Of a stretch of 52,668 nucleotides of DNA, positions 41,501 through 52,040 are shown in pieces (position 1 is the first letter of the stretch; each line of letters opens with the position of its first letter). Both the position numbers and the translations under genes were made by a program. Source of the DNA: Thermomucor indicae-seudaticae (Eukaryota; Mucoromycota; Mucoromycetes; Mucorales; Lichtheimiaceae). A model generated the notes under the pieces. That model was not told where the DNA came from. It worked only from the letters and a program-made list of their open reading frames with translations, and made no database searches. Location of the stretch: contig JSYX01000214.1 in assembly GCA_000787465.1 (NCBI GenBank), positions 1-52,668 on the forward strand. The letters run 5' to 3'.

Positions 41501-41857
41501 TCCGAGTCCAAGGCCGAACTGGATCGCTTCTGCGATGCAATGATTGCTATTCGTCAGGAAATCCAAGACGTCATTGACGGCAAGATGCCCAAAGATAACA
41601 ATGTGCTCAGCAATGCTCCTCACTCTCTGGAAGTCCTGATGGCCGACAACTGGGACAGACCCTACAGCCGTGAACTGGCTGCGTTCCCCATGCCTCACCT
41701 ACGTACACGCAAATTCTGGCCGACCGTATCTCGAGTTGGTAAGTGATTACTGTTATAAAGAATGTCTTCTTCTTTGCTAACTTATTTCATAGATGATGCG
41801 TATGGCGACCGCAACCTCATGTGTACCTGCCCTTCTCCTGAAGAGTACTTGGCGTAA
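38564..41857 (+). CDS. GCV2: Glycine decarboxylase (P protein of the glycine cleavage system), mitochondrial
   Basis: Five exons: 38564..39061, 39128..39454, 39520..39930, 39986..41738, 41793..41857; 1017 residues, the normal length. Residues 1-48 are rich in Arg, Ala and Ser without acidic residues, a typical mitochondrial presequence. The mature protein starts with [21 protein letters not shown]. Conserved motifs include [33 protein letters not shown], the [11 protein letters not shown] segment, [28 protein letters not shown] and [20 protein letters not shown], where the Lys (about residue 766) binds pyridoxal phosphate. The enzyme decarboxylates glycine and passes aminomethyl to the H protein, feeding C1 units to folate. 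Dense, biased codons in exon 4 and a strong TATA box suggest high expression. The ATG chosen is the first in the frame. Confidence 0.97.
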
Positions 41858-42135
41858 ACCAACAAGACCTCATTAGATTCAACCCTTCCCTCAAATACTG
41901 TTTATATCTATGTAATATTGCCTCCATGTCGTTCTTGTACAAATCATGTAATAAACTTTCGCGCAATCTTTCATCATTTTGCGGGTTCAACCCTAAACAT
42001 TGACCTGGAGTATCTCTGCACCGTCTTAGTGGTTTACGTTCAAAGCGGTGTGAAGGCCGCATTTCGAGCGGCGCAAATTGTTCCGTAACCCAGGGCTACT
42101 TTCCCTGAGAGCGTTTGGCACCGGATCCCGTCGGA

Positions 42136-44266
42136 ATGGTGCGAAACAATACAGCAGGGAGGAGGTCGACCTTATTTAATGCTCGGCGACGATTCAGCGA
42201 ATTACCATTGCGCGGCATTCAAATCAACATTAGTTCGGATCCCTTTCAACATCGAATCCCACCTCACCTCCAACGTGTATGGCAGGAAAGCCGGATCGTA
42301 CGGTTCCTGGCAAGCTGGCGGTCACGGCTCATTAAGCGCTACCAGATATCGTCAACGTTGGAGTTGCTGAGCTTATTATGTTCAGTCATTGTGGCTTGCC
42401 TTTTGTTGCTGATGCACGTAGGCTTCTTTAGCGGAAAGAAGTATCAGGATTGGCAGTACGAGCACTATGGTGGAGGATTAGATCAAGTCGATCTGCTGGA
42501 GAAGCTGTATCCAGACGATGGACGCGGACTCACGACAGCTATTCTTTTATTTTCTCCAAGAGATCAATGGAGTATAGCGCAAGAAGCTAAAGAGACACTG
42601 ACACCGATCATTGAACAACTCTGTCAGTACGACATGTTTGCGACCTTTCTTATCTGGAACAATAATCCGCTAGTGAACATGACGCCAGAGGTATAATGAG
42701 CTGGATGGGCCGGTTGCTTGGAAGGAGAAGACTGATTTCTTTGATAATAAGGCTGTAGAGGCCAAGAGGTGTTCTAGATCCAAGAAGATTGCAGTGCATA
42801 ATTCAGCGAGCAACATGTATACTGTTGGCAGATATTTCGGATGTTTGCTGACCGAGACGCCCTATTGCTACTTTCAAGACCAAGCGGGCCAACGTCATTT
42901 ACGTAGCTTATACGCCAACTTCTTGAGACATCCTCATTTGATTCATGGTGAGTCCCGGGATACGATTGCCCATGCTCAGGCACGCTGGCGTTGGTGCTTT
43001 TTCAATGATGGTAACGTAGAGCGCCAAGGTTTAATTCTTGCCAGGTCGATTAACACCAATTAGCTTTCAACTTGCATGCTTGCCATGCGCAAGTCGGTTA
43101 TGGAACTCTGGTATCCAAAAGCAACGTGGAAAAGTTTATACAACTTTTGGAGCTTGATCCCATTGACGTGCGTTTTAGCGACATGTACTTTATGACTTAT
43201 GCAAATCAACCTCCTTACCAGCTGGAAGGACCACCGGGCATCTTTCCAGATACAGAGGACCGCGAACAAAGAGTATTGCCTCACCCCAACTTGACGGACA
43301 TAGAGCGACATCATGTAGTACGTTCTTGAGGGGAATGTGGTTTGCAGAACTGCTTCTAAAACTCTACACAGTATAATGGTATCATCTCTTTGTACCATCA
43401 TTTGGAACGACAAACTGGTCTATTTCCGACAGAAGAGCGAAAGCCAGCTGCACATGAGCAAAGTGCAAGGTACGTCAAATTAGCTATGGTGTTCCTCTTA
43501 TAGATATGCATATTGATGCGACCATTTAGGACATCCTGCTATAACGATCGGTGTTTGTTTCTGACAAACGTCGAGTCTTTTCCGGATCGTCGGATAATTG
43601 CATACAACCCCAATCTTGATTTGTACGATCTAGAAAGAGTACACGATCAATATTATGACACTGGAACACACTATATCAAGTATCCATACCATCATGCAGT
43701 AGACGGTAATGATCATACAGCATGGAAGTCTCGTCAACGTAAGTTTTTTTCAAGATGTTTTGCCTTACAAATCCCTAACCCGTTTTTGTAGATATCAAGG
43801 CGGGAGATTACATTGGCCTTGATTTACTAATGCCTATGCGGATTCCTTTAAGATACCGTCTGCTTGCTCGACAACCCTACGCTTTCCGTCAAACACTTCG
43901 TCTGCAAATGTCGTATAACAGTAAAGATTGGGTAACTACTACTAATACTATACTAGGAAGGATTCACGGTAATAACCATTTTTCCCTCGGACACAGATGA
44001 CGATCCAGCCAGTCCCTTCAATACAGTGTGACGCAGTTGATGACAGTACTCTAGAAGTACCTTTGCTCGAGTGTCAGTTTACGGTCACGGAAACCGGTTA
44101 CAGGTTTATACGCCTGGAAAGCACGCAGGACTTGAACGTCGGATACGAATTGTACGATTTCTCATTTGGTACGAGAGTAAAGCGCGATATCAATGGACAG
44201 TTACTGGACTTCAGCGTAGATGACAACGGTATACCATTGTTCAAAGACGACCCTATCCACATTTAA
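42136..44266 (+). CDS. Fungal type II membrane protein, putative glycosyltransferase-like
   Basis: Seven exons: 42136..42690, 42752..43010, 43064..43317, 43372..43469, 43530..43738, 43792..43931, 43997..44266; 594 residues with consistent phases. A basic cytosolic tail is followed by one transmembrane helix (about residues 76-98, ELLSLLCSVIVACLLLLMHV) and a lumenal domain. The lumenal part has FATFLIWNNNPL, SASNMYTVGRYFGCLLTETP, YCYFQD and HLRSLYANFLRHP, then LHACHAQVGYGTLVSKSNVE and SDMYFMTYAN. This layout resembles Golgi glycosyltransferases with a DxD-type site near YCYFQD, though here the motif reads QDQ. A C-terminal beta-rich part (about 400-594, EFWV-less, ending GYELYDFSFGTRVKRD) may be a discoidin-like sandwich. 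I recognise the type of protein but cannot name the family; a catalytic role is inference. Confidence 0.75.
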
Positions 44267-44509
44267 TTCCACAGCCATCTCCCTTCAACAATACCCGCCA
44301 TCCACAAGCATACACTTACACACAATGCATTATACAGTCGAAACACATCAGCTTGCAAATGCCAAAAAAGCTGTTTATTTAACTGCGAGATTTTCATAAT
44401 GTAATGTATATTTACTAATGTCAACCGTAGACATATTTCACGTTTCATATATACCTTAAATCGGATTTGGGAAATATACAACTTTGCAATCATATGTACC
44501 GGGATATCC
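44267..44509. other. Convergent 3' spacer
   Basis: About 240 bp between two convergent stop codons; no gene. AT-rich, with likely polyadenylation signals for both neighbours. Confidence 0.5.
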
Positions 44510-45601
44510 TCAGGTTGTTTTGTCCTTTGACGTATCATCATCATCGTTACTGTTGGATCGAGTGATGCCCAGCTTTTCAAGCAAATCACGACCGCGAGGC
44601 ACAGGAAATGCTCGATGTTCCTCGAAATTTTCGGAACCCTGATACGGCAAAGTAGATGAACCACTACTTTTTACCGACGGAGATAGTGATTCTTCTTCAT
44701 CAGGTGAGTAAAAGAATAACGGTGGATAAGAAGCTGAAGGAGAAAGTTCGGCTGAAGAGGGAGGCGAAGCGACTGGCTCGTAGACTGGGGAAGGAGATCG
44801 TGATCGTGATAACGCAGCAGGCTCTTGTTCTTGTTTAGTGGCGTTATTTCGTCTTTTAAGTTGTCGGTTTGTAAGCACAATGGGTCGTCGTGTTTTTGTG
44901 ATGAGATCGTCCTCTAGATCGTCGTCGTCATCGTCTTGTTTATCCTTTGTTTCAGCTTTGCTGCTGGTAGAAGAGGAGGGGGAGGAGGAAGATGATGGCT
45001 GAGATATCTTTTGCTTCTTTTTAGGTCCGAGTTCTGGTGAGTCTTTGGTGGTGGTAGTGGATGTCGATGTTATGGCTTGCTCGATTTCATGTTGATCAGT
45101 ATATACGCTGAATGTTGTTATTGGTACCTGTTGTTGATTACTTTGCTTAGTGTTTTTTTCAGTTATGGCCTGCTCGATTTCGTGTTGATCCGTGTATACT
45201 GTAAATGTTGTTGGTTCGCGTTGTTGATCAATTCGCTCGGTGTTTTTTGGAGTGTCACGCAGGGTGGGTTGTCGTTTAATAGGAAGGCCCATCGAATCTG
45301 TGTCTTCTGTAGCAAAAAATGGCGTGATATCACGGAGAGGTTGTCGTGGCCCAGGAATGCCCGATGTGCTTTGGTTTCGTTCTGCAATTGCTTTCAAATC
45401 TTGTTCTGTAACTGCATTTTCATCGTGACGCGAAGTTGTGTCATTTTCCTTTCCTGTTTTTGGCACTTTGTCGCGCGGGGCATTTTCGTCAAGCGGACTG
45501 CTACTCGGTTTGGGATTCTCTGACAGTTTCTTAAAGTAACGATCTATCGTGGCGTTGCCCGGTGGCGGACGCTGAGACTTCTTCTTTCGGCTCGCTGGCA
45601 T
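44510..45601 (-). CDS. Disordered nuclear protein with PIP-box-like and KEN/D-box motifs
   Basis: One intronless frame of 363 residues, unusual among the split genes around it. I do not recognise a named family. The N terminus is basic and carries N16-A-T-I-D-R-Y-F23 followed by KK, close to a PCNA-interacting (PIP) box with Asn for Gln. A KEN box lies at 51-53 and a D-box-like RQPL at 86-89, followed by RDITPFF; such degrons mark substrates of the anaphase-promoting complex. A 15-residue segment with core VYTDQHEIEQAIT occurs twice (about residues 130-190). Poly-Ser and poly-Asp tracts, a basic KTRRPIVLTNRQLKRR stretch and many SP sites follow. The C terminus has a compact motif (FPVPRGRDLLEKLGI). 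A cell-cycle-regulated replication or chromatin factor is inferred from motifs alone. Confidence 0.7.
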   Translation of the reverse strand: MPASRKKKSQRPPPGNATIDRYFKKLSENPKPSSSPLDENAPRDKVPKTGKENDTTSRHDENAVTEQDLKAIAERNQSTSGIPGPRQPLRDITPFFATEDTDSMGLPIKRQPTLRDTPKNTERIDQQREPTTFTVYTDQHEIEQAITEKNTKQSNQQQVPITTFSVYTDQHEIEQAITSTSTTTTKDSPELGPKKKQKISQPSSSSSPSSSTSSKAETKDKQDDDDDDLEDDLITKTRRPIVLTNRQLKRRNNATKQEQEPAALSRSRSPSPVYEPVASPPSSAELSPSASYPPLFFYSPDEEESLSPSVKSSGSSTLPYQGSENFEEHRAFPVPRGRDLLEKLGITRSNSNDDDDTSKDKTT

Positions 45602-46476
45602 ATTGACGAGTTGGAGAGGAAGACAGCGCAGTTGCTCCGTCTTGAGTTTTTAAAGTCAGTTGTTGATCGCCTTCATGATATGGCAGAATACCAGAGTTGT
45701 TTCGTGTCTTTCACAACAACCGTTCCATCTTCTTTGAAGGGATATTGCGCAATACAGAGGTCTCTAATACTGCTACAGGATATCACCTCCACCCCAATTA
45801 TATGGTAGCCTTCTGATGTCGTGTACCAAAGTTGTTTTCCTAAGAAGCTCTTTGAGGGCTGAGGTTGATGGGAAAGATACATTTGCGCCAGGGCGTCTGG
45901 ATTGCGAATAAGCGTCAGCGTCGGAACGCTGCTTTGTAACTCCAGAGTGCCTGTCTAATGCCTGATCTTGGTGAAGGGAGTACGTAGATCCTCCTATGGC
46001 TGCCTCAGAGGTCCAAACCTGGCAATTTGGAATAATATGCCTCTGTCCATTACTGGATAACTGATCTCGCTGCTCATATCTGAAGATTTTGCAGTTGTTC
46101 GGCCATACGGCGCAAATTGATACGGAGCGTATCGAACAGGGCAGCGCGCAGTTGGTGCCACCATTAATGAGCCACCATTAAAGAATAAAAGCGGTTGGTA
46201 TTGGTATGGATGCTTTAGGGACAGTCAGTTTTACGCGGTGTTACCAGACCGTTTTGGTGGCCTAGATACGCGGCATATAAGAACCGGATACATCAACAAG
46301 GTTAGATCCGGCACTGGAAGGCAGTTAACAGAAAACCAAACAATGTTTAACGATGCTTGAAGTACGGGAATCGGCTAAAGAATCAAGCGCCATCGAAATT
46401 CATGCAATCGAACCAGAAAAAACCCCGGGGATAACACATTTTTCGTTGGCTTCTTTCTTTATCCAATAACTAATAA
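45602..46476. other. Spacer between the PIP-box protein and Ppz, with coding-like minus-strand sequence
   Basis: About 0.9 kb. The minus strand between 46160 and 45673 holds protein-like frames (separate entry). From 46160 to 46476 I see the presumed Ppz promoter and a short direct repeat (gccaccattaa at about 46157-46167 and 46171-46181). Confidence 0.45.
45673..46160 (-). CDS. Possible small gene, unresolved
   Basis: The 3' frame (45673 to about 45960) reads TLTLIRNPDALAQMYLSHQP, then FLGKQLWYTTSEGYHIIGVE and ends with VVVKDTKQLWYSAIS before a stop; the alternation of hydrophobic and polar residues looks like real protein. Upstream on the same strand, another frame gives HQLRAALFDTLRINLRRMAE and QLQNLQ, a plausible helix, ending in a stop. 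The two would need an intron of about 120 nt, for which I could not find a convincing GT donor. A third overlapping frame (KELLRKTTLVHDIRRLPYNW) also looks coding. So this may be a small two-exon gene or a decayed one; no family is recognised. Confidence 0.3.
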
Positions 46477-48169
46477 ATGGGCAACATCACTTCTCGGAAA
46501 CGGAAAGAAAGGCCTAGCATTATACGTGATGATATTCCAGAAAATGAATATTCCAATACAACGGTACGTTCGTGCATTTGATATATATTGAGAGAGAAGG
46601 GCAAAAATGTGTATTGTATATTCCTCTTTAGACCACGTCTGTAAGCTCCATACTCGTCAACTCGAATGTCAATATACAGCCATCACCTGTTAACGTGTCA
46701 CAATCCAACAATGCTCCAAACGTATCCTTCGATGAAGAGGACAACACGAACAAGCCCACGCCGTCTGATAATACGCTTGCGCCGTCGCAAGATCTCAGCC
46801 AGTTGACAGTGTCATCTCAAAATCAACTCACGGCGACATCGATGCGATCGATCGGAAGCAATCTTGACTTGGACGAATGCATAAATCGACTGTTGGAAGT
46901 TGGCATGAGCGGAAAAATAAGCAAGTCGGTCTGCTTTAGAAATTCCGAGATCGTTGCCATTTGTAAAGCAGCTCAAGAAGTATTCATGAGCCAGCCTGTA
47001 TGTTCCGGGGGAATGGGTAATGAGGAATGTTACACAGCGCATTGACCATTTTTTCTTTAGTCCATGGTTGAACTGAACCCTCCTGTCAAGATCTTGGGTG
47101 ACGTGCACGGCCAGTACCACGATTTGCTACGACTGTTTGAAATGGTATCATGACGCGAAATCCCCATCCAAGCGCACAGAAATATACTGACTGATGAAAA
47201 AAAGGGAGGCTTTCCACCTAATGCCAATTATCTTTTCCTTGGTGACTATGTGGATCGCGGAAAGCAGAGTCTCGAAACCATATTGCTGCTGTTTTGCTAC
47301 AAGATCAAGTATCCCGAAAACTTCTTTTTGCTTCGAGGCAATCATGAATGTGCGAATGTGACGCGAGGTAAATGTCTTCAAGTGGTTTTTCTTTCCCACC
47401 CCGATCATGGTTAAGGTTGAAACTTTTAGCCAACTATTACTACTACTAGTTTATGGCTTTTATGACGAGTGCAAACGACGTACGAACGTTAAGATATGGA
47501 AGACTTTTGTGGACGTGTTTAACACGCTGCCGATTGCTGCGCTTGTGGCCGGTAAAATCTTTTGTGTGCATGGCGGGCTGAGCCCTTCACTCAACAGCTT
47601 GGACGATGTTCGAAACATCATGAGACCCACGGACGTACCGGACTATGGTTTACTGAACGATCTGCTTTGGTCAGACCCGTCAGAAACAACCGAGGACTGG
47701 GAAGATAGCGAACGAGGTGTGTCTTACTGCTTTGGCAAACGTATCGTAAATGATTTCCTCGCCAGATTCGACTTGGACCTAGTGTGCAGGGCGCATATGG
47801 TAATATCATCTCTCTCCCTCTGTGTAAATGCCTTAAAGTACTGATGCAATAATATACATAGGTGGTGGAAGATGGCTATGAATTTTTCAACGAACGCACT
47901 CTCGTAACAGTATTCTCAGCACCAAACTACTGTGGCGAGTTTGATAACTTTGGTGCGATCATGAGCATCAATGAAGAACTGCTGTGCAGCTTTGAGCTTT
48001 TGACGCCTACCGACCATCCTCCGGCTAAACTGGCTGCAGCACGTAAGGCTAGAGGACGTCGGCCTAGGTAAGACCATATGAAGACAATGTTCGTCGAGCT
48101 TTGTAACTCATCATTTTACATAGTCCACCTATGACCTCTTCGTCAGCACAAGAAGAAAACAGCTTATAG
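46477..48169 (+). CDS. PPZ1: Ppz-type serine/threonine protein phosphatase (PP1-like)
   Basis: Seven exons: 46477..46563, 46632..46997, 47061..47144, 47205..47367, 47450..47799, 47862..48067, 48124..48169; 433 residues. The protein starts [11 protein letters not shown], a good N-myristoylation signal as in yeast Ppz1. About 105 Ser/Asn/Thr-rich residues precede the catalytic domain. Metal and phosphate ligands are intact: [40 protein letters not shown], and the final [12 protein letters not shown]. The segment [18 protein letters not shown], with [17 protein letters not shown], fits the Ppz branch better than PP1 proper. Ppz enzymes control monovalent-cation homeostasis, salt tolerance and cell integrity at the plasma membrane. 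The regulatory N terminus is far shorter than that of yeast Ppz1. It ends with a short Ser-rich tail. Confidence 0.93.
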
Positions 48170-48642
48170 TTTTATGCAAAGAACAACCCTACGTACAGAC
48201 CGTCACGAGCAATAAACAAATCGCAAATTGATCCATTGAATAACTTTAAAGGTCTTTCTCTTTCTTTAACCTTTTTCGTTGTGCGTATTGCAGAAAGCCA
48301 TATAGATTTACAGCGCTTTCAGATACATTCAAAACTCCAGTCTAGTCATTTGTTGGTCTCCGGGGTAAGTCTCTCATGAACGCTGAGACTGCTTTGTGCA
48401 ATCATCTTGGCGACTATGTAGAAGGGAGAACCTGTCCGAATGACACCGTTTCGTTTCCTATCAAAGCAAAGGATGATTCGACTGAAAATTTCACTAGATC
48501 GAAGATATATTTTGCTGCTGACAGAGAGTTATTATTTGCTTTGCGGTAGTATAAACAGGTAGGCGAAAAATGCAATTTGATGATGATGATGATGATTATG
48601 ATTATGTACAGACAAAATGTAAAGCGAGGATGTCAGGATATA
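48170..48642. other. Convergent spacer after Ppz
   Basis: About 470 bp between the stops of Ppz (+) and the CEP120-like gene (-). Contains a GAT microsatellite (about 48580-48597). The open plus-strand frame from 48570 is antisense to the CEP120-like gene and is not counted. Confidence 0.5.
48580..48597. repeat. GAT trinucleotide microsatellite
   Basis: Six consecutive gat-type units in the 3' flank of the CEP120-like gene. Confidence 0.8.
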
Positions 48643-49934
48643 CTATACAGTTGGGTTCCTTTGTTCACCTGGCTGTAGTGTCGAGAGAAGGACGCATTGA
48701 ACGGTTATCCGTGCGAGTTCATTGTTGGGAGAAACACATATGCGTCTTGACTTGTTATTATAAACTGGAAACGACCGACTTCCTGCGATCCCCTCATTTA
48801 CAGCGCCCAAGTTTACGCGAGCGTACGCAAGCACTTTACGACGTCGATTTGCGTACTCGACTGAAAAATTCACCCGAATCCTCGCTCCTCGTTTTCTGAG
48901 CCAGTCTTGTACGTCTCGCAGATCGCCTTGCAAGTACAAATAATTTGGCTCCTCACAGAGGGGCATCCATGTCTTTCGATTGACAACCGACGTAACCGTT
49001 TGTTTATCCAGGAAAGTATAGTCAAAAAACGCCATGACGATATCGTCCTCCTTGCCTGCTTCAAAGGACGGCAGGTACGCTGCTCCCGTAATCTGGAAAA
49101 CTAGCGTAAAGTAGCTCGTCCCACGACCAATCTGTAATGGTCGCTTTCCGCCGGGATGGATAGCAGCGGACGCGATCGATGGAAAGGGAGAAGGCGGTGG
49201 AGACGTTGCGGTCGCGGCCAGTAACTGTCCACTGACGTTTCCTGCCGAGCGTATCTCGAATGCCAACTCTGAACTGCTACGATCCATGCTGGTAGTCGAA
49301 CCAGTAATCTTTAACGGCTTCCGCATTGGCGTACCGATCGACTTGTTTTCGAGATTACCATTCTCTGCGTGCGGTATTTCCACGATAAAGAGACCGGCTC
49401 TTATCTGTGCATGGCCACGACTCAGCAGGTGCCATTCTCCTTTATCCACCACGTAGTCCTTGATTTGCGCCATGTTGGGCTTGCCATGCTTCATTAACAC
49501 CAGTTTCGCCTCTGATACAGGTAACTGGACTTGACCTAGTCCATCTTTGCTGCCGTCAAGAGAAAGGCTAAGAACCTCGAGCGTAACTTGAGAATGATGT
49601 TGTCGCAATCGTTGTAGAAGTTTGGCCGACAAGAAATATACAAGAGTCGTCCGCCAACGTGGCGTTGCTGTACATGTGACAGGATGCGTGCATATTAATG
49701 TTTTGGGCGGTATGAGATCGTCAATGGGAGGAGGTAGATGCAAATCCAAGCGACTGTTGATGAAAAGGTCTCGATCTGCGTCTGAAAGAAAGCGTCTGCC
49801 TGTTATTTATTACGTTAACAAACTGCTTGGCTTTCTTCAAAATTGTGTGTGAGCGAGATGGAGATGCCCCACTTGCCATCCTCAATCGCAACTAACACTG
49901 CATATTGGCATGTTTTGGTGAGCAGTAATGACAT
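48643..49934 (-). CDS. CEP120-like C2-domain protein
   Basis: Two exons: 49934..49877 and 49799..48643, giving 404 residues. The intron between them begins with GCAAGT, the consensus for rare GC-AG introns; splicing this way rebuilds VAIEDGRRFLSDADRDLFIN, which matches the first C2 strands of CEP120 (V-x-x-x-EGR-x-F). The first C2-like domain (about 10-150) continues with LICTHPVTCTATPRWRTTLV and LLQRLRQHHSQVTLEVLSLS. The middle and C-terminal part (GRGTSYFTLVFQITGAAYLP, FFDYTFLDKQTVTSVVNRKT) fits the DUF3668 region of CEP120. The long coiled coil of animal CEP120, which builds centrioles, is absent; the animal protein is about 2.5 times longer. The role in a fungus is unknown. An in-frame upstream ATG at 50006 exists but gives a Phe-rich tail, so I prefer 49934. 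Confidence 0.7.
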
Positions 49935-50014
49935 GCGTTTAGCAAGCTTTTTTTTTCGTGCAAGAAAAGGGGAAAAGAAGAATGCAAATGGTTCGGTCCG
50001 ACTCATTTTTCTTT

Positions 50015-51903
50015 TTATGCGGTCGATGGTTGCTGTTGTTTAAGTCCTTTCACGAGGATGCATCCAGGATTATCTACTTGCACCTGCCAACCTTCACGGT
50101 TCAATAGTTTCAAAGCCATAGGCATCAGTTTAGATTGACCATCTGCCGAGTGCTTTCCCACACCAGTGACAATCTTCAGAGGTTGTATACGACGTCGTGC
50201 TGATTGATTTATTAACAACCACGGTTCGGGCAGAGTGAAATATCAATATAGGGTTACCTGATTGTGTGATACTTCTCGACCACCACTGATTGACACCTTC
50301 TTTGATAAGGACTTGTGCTTCAGCTACAGTTAGTCCATGTAGATCCAACAAATGGTCGTCGTTCTGCTGAAGTCTGCCAAACAAGTTCAGGAATCGACCA
50401 TGCAAATCATGCATTGCATTGTTGTATATTACCGCTGCTGCCGAACAAGCGCCCTTGCTGCCCTCATATTCCATTCTTTGGCTTGTGCATCGAGTTTCCA
50501 GGCCTAACAATGAAACTGGCTGAGTATCGTCCCATGCACCAAGCCTTGTAATGGTAACAGCAAACCTCTTGCGAATAATAAAATGGCACGCCTCCTTCGC
50601 CTGGTCCTTTGTTCTTTGCCCGTCGATACGCAGCTGCGGCTTTAACAAAGAGCTCGTTTCGTTGCATGATAAGTGACATGGCCATCGCACGACATTCAGC
50701 AGGATCATCCTCGGTGTAATTCTTCCTGTTGTCCAAGAGCAGATACTCTGGTACGACGGGCATATCATTTACGCCGCTGCCCGTGTTACTCGCCAATGCT
50801 AATAATTTCATTCTTTCGGCTAAATCTCTCTGCTGTTCTGCATAATGCAATGCAAAATTTATCCCTTCCTGCACCATTCTGTCCACTGTTTGTGGTCTGG
50901 CCTGTTGCCGCCTTTGCCACAGATCGTCAATGACGACGCCAGTCGCTATAGCATCAATATCGTCCGCTGTACGATCGACAAGGATTTCTGTCATCCGGGT
51001 CTTAATCTCTTCCAGGTTCTTTAGACTTTGCCAGTCCAGCACTTTGCTGACTTTATTCTCTTGATCCATCAAAGACTGTACAGCTGCAATGATATTGCCC
51101 CTGCATCGCTGCACATGGCTGAGGACCTTGAGCCGCGAAATCCGTGGAAACACCTTTTGTATCTCTTCAATCTGGCCGTCATATTGGTGCCAAAAATTCA
51201 CGGGTACTGTTGCCAACTCAAACAACTCGTCTTCGTTTCCGTTTTCTAGTAGCGGTTTTACACCCGTTGGCAACTGACCCGATGTCCAGATCACCGGCTT
51301 CCTCCTCTTCTTCTTTTTCTTGGAAGACCGCTTCACGGTCTCCCCGGAACCTTCGTCGTCTTTTGAAGGACTGTCGTTGTCTTCAAGAAGGTATACGCTA
51401 TTCAGCAAAATATCTGTCGCCTTTTCAAGGTCGTTGTCCTGCGAGCGCAATGTCTCTAGAAGTTCGGCTCTCCCGACGGTGGGAAAGCACATGTATAAGA
51501 ATTCTAAACTGTCCACTTCCTCCTCCGTTGTCTGGCAGTCCGAAGAAGACTGTGTTTCTGAAAACCCGGACGTATCTGCGTTGCTACGCGAATCCTCGAG
51601 TTCCCGGTCAAGCACGCTATCGGCTTCCCGGGCTAGTTCCGCCAGGACCTTATATGACCGGGTATAGTCGAAAGAGTCATTCCAGATGGCTTCAATTAGT
51701 GACGCATCTAGAGGCGGGCAAAACGTCGCCTCAATAGGAGAGACTTTAGTATTGCAGCAGCCTTTTACTGATCTTTTGTTTCGTCAGATGGATACCTGCA
51801 ATTCATCCTTTTTGAGCTGCCGGTCCTTTTCTATGACTTCTTTGTTTTTCGGTGATTTCTTGGTGGAGATTGCGGAATACTGGTTGTCCTGAAGTCTGCC
51901 CAT
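50015..51903 (-). CDS. CUE/DUF1771/Smr-domain protein (Cue2/N4BP2-like)
   Basis: Five exons: 51903..51796, 51729..50566, 50503..50433, 50373..50258, 50199..50015; 547 residues. A CUE-type ubiquitin-binding region lies at about 108-150 (VDSLEFLYMCFPTVGRAELL), followed by a Lys-rich basic patch. A second CUE-like stretch follows (IEEIQKVFPRISRLKVLSHV). The DUF1771 helix pair is at about 395-450 (AYRRAKNKGPGEGGVPFYYS, KEWNMRAARAL). The C-terminal Smr domain shows LLDLHGLTVAEAQVLIKEGV and the catalytic-loop motif GVGKHSADGQ. Relatives such as yeast Cue2 cleave mRNA on stalled or collided ribosomes (no-go decay), with the CUE domains reading ubiquitinated ribosomes. All key Smr motifs look intact. 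It is followed by the CEP120-like gene in the same direction, 80 bp after its stop. Confidence 0.9.
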
Positions 51904-52040
51904 GACTTTCCATCATTCAACCTGAAAAGAACAGAGATCCCAACAAGGAAATAATGCCCTTTTTCCTAAAATTTGGCTCATCAATTTTTTCCCGTTTGGT
52001 TATCTCAGCGACGGAATTGATCAAGTGGCGCAGATTGTTA
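51904..52040. other. Short spacer before the right-edge gene
   Basis: Presumed promoter and leader of the Smr gene; no gene or clear motif. Confidence 0.4.

Noticed and set aside
40184..41698. Long minus-strand open frames inside glycine decarboxylase
   Set aside because: Shadow frames produced by the strong codon bias of the plus-strand gene; His/Val/Arg-rich composition typical of antisense reading.
41975..42000. tRNA T-arm-like sequence (gggttcaaccc)
   Set aside because: No A-box, anticodon arm or acceptor stem can be drawn around it on either strand.
45077..45523. Plus-strand frame of 148 codons rich in Cys, Phe and Leu
   Set aside because: Antisense to the PIP/KEN-box protein, whose poly-Ser and poly-Thr codons create the open frame.
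48570..48899. Plus-strand frame of 109 codons with a poly-Asp start
   Set aside because: Antisense to the CEP120-like gene and begun by a GAT microsatellite.
42060..52000. Possible functional gene cluster
   Set aside because: Phosphatase, CEP120-like, Smr and membrane genes have separate promoters, mixed strands and unrelated roles; adjacency alone is not evidence.
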